DNA of 64,000 bases, taken from Hydrangea macrophylla (Eukaryota > Streptophyta > Magnoliopsida > Cornales > Hydrangeaceae). Positions 46,411 through 57,001 of the stretch are shown here, in pieces. The notes under the pieces were generated by a model. That model was not told the origin of the DNA. It made no database searches and was given only the letters and a program-made list of their open reading frames with translations. Both the position numbers and the translations under genes were made by a program. Where the stretch lies: NCBI GenBank assembly GCA_033977485.1, contig CM066983.1:67876010-67940009 (forward strand), written 5' to 3'. Numbering within the stretch: the stretch's first letter is position 1; the number at the start of each line of letters is the position of its first letter.

Positions 46411-47230
46411 AGAATTCATGACTAAGCTTACTCTCGAAGGTACTAATACTTTTCCTTTAGGGTCGGATGGTTATCTTCTGCCTAGTAAGCCTTCGTCAAG
46501 ACTGTTGGTAGAAGAGTTTGACTATGTCGGTAGAGCTGACCTAAAGTGTGTTGCTTTAGGGTCAATTTTTAGCTCCCAGGATGGTTATCTTCTACCCAGT
46601 AAGCCTTCGTCAAGACTGTTGGTAGAAGAGTTTGACCATATTGGTAGAGCTGACCTAAAGAGTTTTTGTTTAGGGTTTTTTTTTACTCCTCTATCGTGGG
46701 CCAACCTAAGAGGCTTTAGTCACCTCTATCGTCCGTTTGGGCCTAATGGGAGACCTAAAATGTATGGATTTTAGGGATTCTTTTACTCCTCTATCGTGGG
46801 CCAACCTAAGAGGCTTTAGTCACCTCTATCGACGGTTTGGGCTTAACTGAACTGGAGACCTAAAATGTACAGATTTTAGGGATTTCTTTTACTCCTTTAT
46901 CGTGGGCCAACCTAGAGGCTTTAGTCACCTCTATCGTTGGTTTCGGCCTAATTGGAGACCTAAAATGTATGGATTTTAGGGATTTATTTTACTCCTCTAT
47001 CATGGGCCAACCTAAGAGGCTTTAGTCACCTCTATTGTCAGTTTGGGCCTAAGTGGAGTTAGTGCCTCAGGTGGTGCTGAAGTGTTTTTCCATCCGAGAT
47101 AGGGTGGTCTTCCGGGTGCCTCGGGTGTAACCCTGAGGTCTTTTTGTTGACTCGGGTGTGACCCGAATGTCTTTTTGGTGCTTCGAGTGTGACCTCGAGG
47201 ACTTTTTATTATGCTCCGGGGATCGGGTAG
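46411..47230 (-). mobile_element. Inverted fragment of the gag-only element 3' tail, with tandem repeats
   Basis: The reverse complement resembles 37100-37800. Two ~120-bp units carry CCAGGATGGTTATCTTCT (46435-46670). They are followed by about four units of roughly 110 bp with ACTCCTCTATCGTGGGCC and CCTAAAATGTA (46670-47060), and then degenerate 30-bp units with CCTCGGGTG (47095-47210). No coding function; the open frames here follow from the repeats. Confidence 0.7.
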
Positions 47231-48953
47231 GATTTAATACTTAGGCAATATGGATCTTTGTAGGAGCTCCTTGATATACTGTGGAGTCTTGTGCTATGGT
47301 CGGGAAAAAATACCATTGTACTTGGGCTTCAACTCCAGTTTCTATTTCTACAAGTGCGACACACAATGCCTCTTCACAAGTTCAAATTCTTTTTTCTTAG
47401 GTCAATAGTTCGATAACACCATAGTCACTTCTTTCAAAAAAAAAAAATCAACATAGTCACCTGAAGCCGGCCCTAACTCAAAACAAGTGAAATACTTGCT
47501 TTGGGCTCCCAACTATACAGTGTATTGTGTACATAGCTTGCATAAATTTAAGAAAATGCCCAATGCATTTGAGGCTTAATTAGTTAAGCTGAAAGCCCAA
47601 TACACAGTAAAGCCTAAGAGCTCAATCTTTATAGTCATTTGAAAAAATAAGAAACAAAACTAATACGTAAAATTATATATCAGTATTTTCAATATTACAA
47701 CACAAATAACACTTTTATTGATGTTAGTCAGTTTCACTTGTGAATTTAAGTAATTTATTTTGCAAATAAATTGTGTAGGTACATGTCTATTCTTTTTAAA
47801 TATATATTTTTTCACTTGAAGTACATAACGGGCCTCATCTTTGAAGTTTGCTTTTGTCCCCCAAAAGTCAGGGCCACACTGAACTCACCACATAGCATCA
47901 GCACAGGTTCAAGCCTAATACAAGGATTACAATAAGTTATTATACTCTTACTGTCCCAAATCAGGAGACCATTTTGAACATTCAAATCATCTAAGGAAAA
48001 ACTATTTGTAGTCAAAATTTTCAAGGGAAATTTGGTGAAGTTCTGTGATATTTAAGTTTCAGATTTCCTAATCTGGTAGGAAACATTACTTTGTTTATAG
48101 AAGCTCAAATCTTATACATTAATTTTTGATAACCTAAAAAGCCTTCATATATGTTTAATGGATGTTGGATGTGGTCCTCCTTTTAAGGATTTCAAATTAG
48201 ATGATAAAGTTGCCCCTTCATGCAACTCGTAAAATCCGAAAATTATTGCGAATTAGTTGTGTCATGTCATCATTAGATTTTTTTACAAAAATTTTAAAAT
48301 TCCATAACTTCCAATTTTCGAACCCATTTTTTTTTTATAAAATTCATAATTTTGCAATTGTGACATCAAGATCTTTAAAATTAATAAGATCCATATTAGA
48401 TATGAAATTCTAAAAAAAAAGTAAGATTTTTTTATTTGTTGTTCATTGATTTATCTATCACACATGACATAATATGTTATCTGTTTAAAAAAAATGCCCA
48501 CTTTAATGGTCATAACTATCGCAAATTTTTTTTGGCCTTTTCAGTGATTTTTTTCTTTGCTTTCATGAATTTTTTTAAGATATATGCATTGGACTTGCAA
48601 ATTTTGCACAAATAGATTACTTTGAGCCTCAAACAGTAAAAGCAGGTAATCTGGTGTTTGAATTACACGACCATAACTATCTCATTTCTTGGTTTCTTGG
48701 CCAATTTATTTTTTTAAAATATTTCATTAGGTTTTTTTTAATATCTGCACATCTAGGCTTATTTCATGTCAATATAGATCTTGTTTTATGTCATTATAGA
48801 TCAGAATTTCATGCCAATATAGATCTTGTTTTATAGATATTATTTTTTTGATTCTAAAATATCAAATTTTATAAAAATACAACTTGTCACAAACCATTTA
48901 ACTAATATTCCTTAACATTTGCAACAAGTCACAGCTTACACAAGTCATCACTC
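47231..48953. other. Unassigned AT-rich sequence
   Basis: No gene or element end was recognised. Near 48770-48840 short repeats of CAATATAGATCTTGTTTTAT occur twice. Long T and A runs are frequent. Confidence 0.5.
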
Positions 48954-50484
48954 TGTTTGCACTCAAAAAATACATGGTTTAAAATCAAAATTGATAGAGG
49001 CCGATTGTCAGACTTGGAGTCCGACTGCAAGAATAAGGGGTCAAGTGACTAGTTCAAAATTAGTCGGGCTGATTACATTCGGACTGATCACCATCTCATC
49101 GGGCCACTACACAAAGTGAGCCCTACTTCATTGGCAATGTTACGTCGCCATCGGACTAGCACCATTATTCAATCGAACTGGCCACCACTTAGTCGGGCTG
49201 ACGCATATATAATCGGACTACCTTCTAAGACCTATCTGATTGTTCACCCTTCACCCAGACTAATTAAACATTCAGCAAGTCAATAGGTGGGCCCATGCAT
49301 TATCATCATGAACATATGTTGCACGTGGTGGCTTGTTGTGTTGATAAATCAAATGGCCAGCATATCATCTAGTTTGGCGTGGACACTTTATCTCCGATGG
49401 CCAACTTTGGTGGTCATTCCCATTATATTCGGATTGTTGAATGTAAAAATGTTTGGCTAGCTAGCTCAAATACAATCTGTCAACTTGGAAAGTATGTGAT
49501 GGACTACAGATGGTAAGTTATCAACCCTACAATCTCTCATAATACATATATATAGATATATATATATGATGATAAATACTATAGAAATTACTATAAAGGA
49601 TAATATCATCATATTATGGTACAATATTATCTGATTAGGGAAGATGATATTTCAAGATTTGGGAACACTATCAGAATATTTGGGATATATATATATTACA
49701 TGCTAGCAAAGTCAGCCGAATCAAGACTGTATTTGAACCGGATTCAAGACACATATATATACTTGTATATATATATTCGAAGATATAGCAGATTTTATCA
49801 GATTGGGGAGATAAATCTAGTAAATTATACCAGATTATATTTTGCAGATATTTCTTGCCTTATCTGTATCAGTCATGGTTGCTATAAATCAGCAGGTTGG
49901 CCAAGCAGTCAAAGGACTCCGTGTCATCTCGATACATAGCATTCAAACAGTATCTCAATGCATTCTTAGCATTCTTTTTATTTTCCTAGGCTTTCTTAAT
50001 TATAATTACATCCTTGTAATTCTCTTTTCTTCCACAATTAAATAAAAATGATCTTTTCATTTAATTTCTCTTGCTTATTTTCATCACTTGCTAGACTTGT
50101 GCGCTTCAGCACTGTCTAGGGACTTTAGGTGAGGGTACTTTCCTACTCACCTTACACATCGTTTTGATAGAAGTTAGATTCATTAAGCCTTGAGTATCAC
50201 TCACTCAAGCATTTAGCAAAGAATAATGCTTGGGGTACCAAAGGACACAAAGAACTTCCACAAAATGAGTGAAAAGTCTATGTGGCACACTGGGACCCGC
50301 CAGCAATTAATGGAAATAATGGTTAATTACTGGCGGGTCCCACTGTGCCACATAGACTTTCCACTCATTTTGTGGAAGTTCTTTGTGTCATTTGGTGCCC
50401 CAACCTTTATTGTTTAGCAAATTAGTTTGCACGATTCGAACCACTATTGGTTCTGGCAAGCCCGCGCAAAACTACAGGCAAACA
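48954..50484 (+). repeat. LTR1 of a three-LTR array (1531 bp)
   Basis: Begins TGTTTGCACTC and ends GGCAAACA, so the outer seven bases TGTTTGC/GCAAACA are inverted. Preceded by CACTC, compared with CACTG after LTR3 (4 of 5 match), probably the target duplication. Contains a 192-bp foldback MITE at 50221-50412. Clearly more diverged from LTR2 in its left part than LTR2 is from LTR3. Confidence 0.88.
50221..50412. mobile_element. Foldback MITE in LTR1, 9-bp target duplication
   Basis: Almost the whole 192 bp is one palindrome: GAATAATGCTTGGGGTACCA at the left, and TTTGTGGAAGTTCTTTGTGTC on the right arm pairs with the left arm. It is flanked by TTTAGCAAA at 50212-50220 and 50413-50421. Nine bases is the Mutator-superfamily length. 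LTR3 has the empty site TTTAGGAAA at 56608-56616. Confidence 0.88.
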
Positions 50485-52143
50485 TTTTGGCACGCCCAGT
50501 GGGACCTCCAGGTGATGAGCCATGCACACCACGAATTATGGCTGTAGTTCTACCACGATCAGATTCGTTGACGGAACGAAAAAATAAGCCATTTTCATGG
50601 TTTAATTTATCAGTTTAAGGACCGTTACGATGATGAGATCGGTCCTCTTTACAAAGATATTGACTGTTTTAAGGCCGATATACAGTTCTTTAACAATGAA
50701 ATCGGTCTACTTCTTGTCGTAAGTGAAGCGGAAGAGCCACCACCTAATGGAAATTTTTTTATGTTAATGAAGGAATTTCTAGACGGTGGTTAGAGGAATA
50801 AACCAAGCGGTTTATCAGATTTACCGCTTAGGGGGCAAGCTTTAAACGAGTCTCACAACTCTATTGAGGCCAAAAAGGAGGAGTTTGATAGGCCGAGTGA
50901 TCATGTTTCGGTTAAAGACCCTATTGAGGCTATCCTCGAGATAGGTCGCCGAATCGATCGTGCATGGGAGGATTTCCCAAAGGCCGTTTGTGAACAATTG
51001 AAGGCCAAAGGGATACATTTTTTAAGGCTGAACAATCATGCAGATTCGGTCATAGAGCCTCCTAGTGAGGACGATGACGAAGACCCCCTTGGAGATGAAG
51101 AAACCAGCGATGAAGGGCTCGGCGGGCAAGCTTCGCCGAGATCGATTGATTCTAAAGCGGTACATGAATTTTTTGAACAACTTTCCTTGAGAAAGCTATC
51201 CCTTAAGGAGTTGTTTAATTTTTTCGGTCTCATCATTGTGACGGATTGTTTTGTATATTTTAGGCCAATTAAATATTTGGCTTGATTTGATCTACATCCA
51301 CAATGACTTTGTGGATCTCACCAAAAATTGTCATTGATTTGGTGGGTCTTGCTGTAACAATGGTACTATCAAAAGACTGAAAATTTAATTCGGTTAATTT
51401 GCTATTCGGACTGGTACAAGACTGAAAACAAAAGAGAAATAATAATATACCGAGAAAAGATTCTAGTCTCGATGGTGAACGGGGTTCATGAGGAAGTGCC
51501 TCGAATCATCACAATAGTCTGATAGGTGGTGAATTACTGCACATAAGGAGGAAGACTTTTTCTTTTGGTGGCCATGCGACGGATGTATTTTATTTTATTT
51601 TTTTATTATCTTGGTTCAGCCATTAGATCAAAAGTTCTGGTCAGTTGGATGTTGTATGAAATGGCTTTCGTATGGTGGGCTCCAATGCTTAGGCAATTTG
51701 TCATAAGCCACGTGTTATGGTACTCCCAAACTGCAGTCAAAGGACTCAAAAGGTGCCATGTGAAACTCGGCTTTGGCCAAACACATTTTCGGATTAAGAA
51801 GCCGAAACAAAATTTACTGGTTGAGTTTAGAACTAATTCTGTCAATCATCGGACTAATGCAAGACTGAAATGGATTTGGCACATGTCTGTAGACTTGGTC
51901 TGTTGGAACTTGCAAGGAAATACACGGTGGGGGCCCGAGGTGGTACCAAGGTGACTAACATGTCTTAGGCAGTAAATTGTTAAATGCCCAAGCATTGGTG
52001 GGCCCAAAGGTGTTATTACATGGGCGGCAGCTGACAATTATAATTCGGTCTCATGGGCATATCAGTCTAAAGGTAATTGGTCAGGTAAATTTTGGCTCTC
52101 CAAAAATTATATCGTTTTTATTTTTGAAGAGCTAGGGGGGCAT
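50485..52143 (+). mobile_element. Internal region 1: primer site, broken orphan ORF, polypurine tract
   Basis: Starts TTTTGGCACGCCCAGTGGGAC, a primer-site-like sequence, and ends with the purine tract GAAGAGCTAGGGGGG before LTR2. A short ORF starts at ATG 50538 (MAVVLPRSDSL) and ends after WFNLSV. In another frame 50620-51283 reads DRYDDEIGPLYKD, then, after TAG at 50791, LEIGRRIDRAWEDFPKAVCEQLKAKG, an acidic stretch EDDDEDPLGDEETSDEG and FEQLSLRKLSLKELFNFFG. I do not recognise this protein; by position it could be a gag-like protein. No pol is present, so the element is non-autonomous. The 3' half (51300-52130) holds no clear gene. Confidence 0.7.
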
Positions 52144-53684
52144 TGTTTGCACCTAAAAAATACATTTTTTAAAATCAAACTTGATAGAGGCCGATTGGGA
52201 TTTTTCAATCAGACTTGGAGTCCGATTGCAAGAATAAGGGGTCAAGTGACTGGTTTAAAGTTAGTCGGACTGATTGCGTTCGGACTGATCACCATCTCAT
52301 CGGACCACTATACAAAGTGGGCCCTGCTTCAATATGGCAATAATACGTCGCCATCGGACTAGCACCATTGTTCAAACGGATTGGCCACCACTCAGTCAGG
52401 CTGACGGATATATACTCGGACTGCCTTCTAAGACCGATCTGATTGTTCACCCATCACCCAGACTAATTAAACACTCAGCAAGTCAACAGGTGGGCCCATG
52501 CATTATCATCATGAACATATGTGGCACGTGGTGTCTTTTTGTGTTGATAAATCAAATGGCCAACATGTCATCTAGTTTGGCGTGGACACTTTATCTCCGA
52601 TGGCCCACTTTGGTGGTCATTCTCATTATATTCGGACTGTTGAATGTTTGGCTAGATAGCTCAAATACAATCTGTCAACTTGGAAAGTATGTGATGGACT
52701 ATAGATGGGAAGTTATCAATCCTACAATCTCTCATAATATATATATATGATGATAAAAACTATAGCAATTATTATAAGGGATAATATTATCATATTATGG
52801 TACAATATTATCTGATTATGGAAGATAATATTTCAAGATTTGGGAACATTATCAGAATATTTGGGATATGTATATTTATATATATATATATATATATTAC
52901 ATGCTAACAAAGTCAGCTGAATCATGACTGTATTTGGACTGGATTCAAGACACATATATATACTTGTATATCTATTCGAAGATATGGCAGATTTTATCAG
53001 ATTGGGGAGATAAATCTGGTAAATTATACCAGATTATATTTTGCAGATAATTCTTGCTTTATCTGTATCAGTCATGGCCGCTATAAATCAGCAGGCAGGC
53101 CAAGGAGTCAAAAGACTCCGCGTCATCTCGATACACGGTATTCATACAGCATCTCATTGCATTCTTAGCATTCTTTTTATTTTCCTAGGCTTTCTTAGTT
53201 ATAATTACATCCTTATCATTTCTCTTTTCTTCCACAATTAAATAAAAATGCTATTTTTATTTAATTTCTCTTGCTTGTTTTCATCACTTGCTAGACTTGT
53301 GCGCTTCAGCACTGTCTAGGGACTTTAGGTGAGGGTACTTTCCTACTCACCTTACACATCGTTTTGATAGAAGTTAGATTCATTAAGCCTTGAGTATCAC
53401 TCACTCAAGCATTTAGCAAAGAATAATGCTTGGGGCACCAAAGGACACAAAGAACTTCCACAAAATGAGTGAAAGTCTATGTGGCACACTGGGACCCGCC
53501 AGCAATTAATGGAAATAATGGTTAATTACTGGCGGGTCCCTGTGTGCCACATAGACTTTCCACTCATTTTGTGGAAGTTCTTTGTGTCATTTGGTGCCCC
53601 CAACCATTATTGTTTAGCAAATTAGTTTGCACGATTCGAACCACTATTGGTTCTGGCACGCCCGCGCAAAACTACAGGCAAACA
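52144..53684 (+). repeat. LTR2, middle LTR, chimeric (1541 bp)
   Basis: TGTTTGCACC to GGCAAACA. Its left part up to 53277 carries LTR3-type variants (for example CTTGCTTGTTTT), while from 53353 rightwards it carries LTR1-type variants (ACCTTACACATCG) and the MITE. The switch lies between 53278 and 53352. Confidence 0.85.
53421..53612. mobile_element. Foldback MITE in LTR2, same site as in LTR1
   Basis: 192 bp, flanked by TTTAGCAAA at 53412-53420 and 53613-53621. Same insertion point and same structure as at 50221-50412, so it was copied with the LTR and not inserted twice. Confidence 0.88.
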
Positions 53685-55339
53685 TTTTGGCACGCCCAAT
53701 GGGACCGCCAGGTGATGAGCCATGCACACCGTGAATCATGGCTGTAGTTCTACCACGATCAGATTCGTTGACGGAACGAAAAAATAAGCCATTTTCATGG
53801 TTTAATTTATCGGTTTAAGGACCGTTACGATGATGAGATCGGTCATCTTTACAAAGATATTGACTGTTTTAAGGCCGATATACAGTTCTTTAACAATGAA
53901 ATCGGTCTACTTCTTGCCGTAAATAAAGCGGAAGAGCCACCACCTAATGGAAATTTTTTTATGTTAATGAAGTAATTTCTAGACGGTGGTTGGAGGAATA
54001 AACCAAGCGGTTTATCAGATTTACCGTTTAGGGGGCAAGCTTTAAACGAGTCTTACAACTCTATTGAGGCCGAAAAGGAGGAGTTTGATAGGCTGAGTGA
54101 TCATGTTTCGGTTAAAGACCCTATTGAGGCTATCCTCGAGATAGGTCACCGAATCGATCGTGCATGGGAGGATTTCCCAAAGGCCGTTTGTGAACAATTG
54201 AAGGCCAAAGGGATACATTTTTTAAGACTGAACAATCATTCAGATTCGGTCACAGAGCCTCCTAGTGAGAACGATGACGAAGACCCCCTTGGTGATGAAG
54301 AAACCGACGATGAAGGGCTCGGGGGGCAAGCTTCGCCGAGACCGATTGATTCTAAATCAGTACATGAATTTTTTGAACAACTTTCATTGAGAAAGCAAAC
54401 CCTTAAGGTGTTGTTTAATTTTTTCGGTCTCATCATTGTGACCGATTGTTTTTTTATATTTTAGGCCAATTAATTATTTGGCTTGATTTGATCTACATCC
54501 ACAATGGCTTTGTGGATCTCACAAAAAATTGTCATTGATTTGGTGGGTCTTGCTGTAACAGTGGTACTATCAAAAGACTGAAAATTTAATTCGGTTAATT
54601 TGCTATTCGGACTTGTACAAGACTGAAAGCAAAAGAGAAATAATAATAATATACCGAGCAAATATTCTGGTCTTGATGGTGAACGGGGTTCATGAGGAAG
54701 TGCCTCGAATCATCACAATAGTCTGATAGGTGGTGAATTACTGCACATAAGGAGGAAGACTTTTTCGTTTGGAGGGCCATGCGATGGATGTATTTTATTT
54801 TATTTTTTTTATTATCTTGGTTCAGCCATTAGATCAAAAGTTCTGGTCAGTTGGATGTTGTATGCAATGGCTTTAGTATGGTGGGCTCCAATGCTTAGGC
54901 AATTTGTCATAAGCCACGTGTTATGGTACTCCCAAACTTCAGTCAAAGGTGCCATGTGAAACTTGGATTTGGTCAAACACATTTTCGGATTAAGAAGCCG
55001 AAACAAAATTTACTGGTTGAGTTTAGTACTAATTCTGTCAATCATCGGACTAATGCAAGACTGAAATGGATTTGGCACATGTCTGTAGACTTGGTCTGTT
55101 GGAACTTGCAAGGAAATACACGGTGGGGGCCCGAGGTGGTACCAAGGTGACTAACATGTCTTAGGCAGTAAATTATTAAATGCCCAAGCATTGGTGGGCC
55201 CAAAGGTGTTATTACATGGGCGGCAGCTGACAATTATAATTCGGTCTCATGGGCATATCAGTCTAAAGGTAATTGGTCAGGTAAATTTTGGCTCTCCAAA
55301 AATTACATTGTTTTTATTTTTGAAGAGTTAGGGGGGCAT
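53685..55339 (+). mobile_element. Internal region 2: same content as internal region 1
   Basis: Aligns with 50485-52143 throughout with scattered substitutions and a ~12-bp deletion near 54950. The orphan frame is broken by TAA at 53973-53975, where copy 1 has a sense codon; at the site of the copy 1 stop (TAG) this copy has TGG. It ends at about 54464 after VTDCFFIF. The acidic block reads NDDEDPLGDEETDDEG. Confidence 0.72.
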
Positions 55340-56679
55340 TGTTTGCACCTAAAAAATACATTTTTTAAAATCAAACTTGATAGAGGCCGATTGGGATTTT
55401 TCAATCAGACTTGGAGTCCGATTGCAAGAATAAGGGGTCAAGTGACTGGTTTAAAGTTAGTCGGACTGATTGCGTTCGGACTGATCACCATCTCATCGGA
55501 CCACTATACAAAGTGGGCCCTGCTTCAATATGGCAATAATACGTCGCCATCGGACTAGCACCATTGTTCAAACGAATTGGCCACCACTCAGTCAGGCTGA
55601 CGGATATATACTCGGACTGCCTTCTAAGACCGATCTGATTGTTCACCCATCACCCAGACTAATTAAACACTCAGCAAGTCAACAGGTGGGCCCATGCATT
55701 ATCATCATGAACATATGTGGCACGTGGTGTCTTTTTGTGTTGATAAATCAAATGGCCAACATGTCATCTAGTTTGGCCTGGACACTTTATCTCCGATGGC
55801 CCACTTTGGTGGTCATTCTCATTATATTCGGACTGTTGAATGTTTGGCTAGCTAGCTCAAATACAATCTGTCAACTTGGAAAGTATGTGATGGACTATAG
55901 ATGGGAAGTTATCAATCCTACAATCTCTCATAATATATATATATATGATGATAAAAACTATAGCAATTATTATAAGGGATAATATTATCATATTATGGTA
56001 CAATATTATCTGATTATGGAAGATAATATTTCAAGATTTGGGAACATTATCATAATATTTGGGAAATGTATATTTATATATATATATATATATTACATGC
56101 TAACAAAGTCAGCTGAATCATGACTGTATTTGGACTGGATTCAAGACACATATATATACTTGTATATCTATTCGAAGATATGGCAGATTTTATCAGATTG
56201 GAGAGATAAATCTGGTAAATTATACCAGATTATATTTTGCAGATAATTCTTGCTTTATCTGTATCAGTCATGGCCGCTATAAATCAGCAGGCAGGCCAAG
56301 GAGTCAAAAGACTCCGCGTCATCTCGATACACGGTATTCATACAGCATCTCATTGCATTCTTAGCATTCTTTTTATTTTCCTAGGCTTTCTTAGTTATAA
56401 TTACATCCTTATCATTTCTCTTTTCTTCCACAATTAAATAAAAATGCTCTTTTTATTTAATTTCTCTTGCTTGTTTTCATCACTTGCTAGACTTGTGCGC
56501 TTCAGCACTGTCTAGGGACTTTAGGTGAGGGTACTTTCCTACTCACCTAACACATTATTTTGATAGAAGTTAGATTCATTAAGCCTTGAGTATCACTCAC
56601 TCAAGCATTTAGGAAATTAGTTTGCACGATTCGAACCACTGTTGGATCTGACACGCTCTTGCAAAACTACCGGCAAACA
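55340..56679 (+). repeat. LTR3, without MITE (1340 bp)
   Basis: TGTTTGCACC to GGCAAACA, preceded by the purine tract GAAGAGTTAGGGGGGCA. It lacks the 192-bp MITE and one 9-bp duplication. Left part nearly identical to LTR2. Confidence 0.88.
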
Positions 56680-56684
56680 CACTG

Positions 56685-56998
56685 TTTCAATTGGCAATGG
56701 CGCCATTGTGGCCATTCAACACACTGCTAATTTTTGCCGTTTATTTGACTCCAATTAAAGTCTTTGGCAATCAGGACAGTACTATCAATAAGATCCTCCT
56801 GCAGGGTCCATGGAACCAAAGATAACTATGTTACGTTTATTGAAGATTTTTCCGTGTACATACTTTGGTTACATCCCCTCAGACTTAAATCTGATGTCTT
56901 CATCAAGTTTGTTCATTTTAAACAATAGGCGGAAAACCAGTTTTCAACTAAAATCAAAGACCCTCGGGATTATAGAGGCCCATTGGTATATCAAAAAC
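56685..56998. other. Spacer
   Basis: About 310 bp with no gene or repeat recognised, between the LTR array and the foldback element. Confidence 0.5.
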
Positions 56999-57001
56999 TA
57001 A

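Noticed and set aside
46418..46774. 118-codon ORF with a repeated block
   Set aside because: It is the inverted noncoding tail of the gag-only element; the repeat in the peptide mirrors the ~120-bp DNA repeat.
52334..52750. 138-codon ORF repeated at 55530-55982
   Set aside because: Both lie wholly inside LTRs, differ only as the LTRs do, and have no known motif; LTR1 does not keep the frame open.
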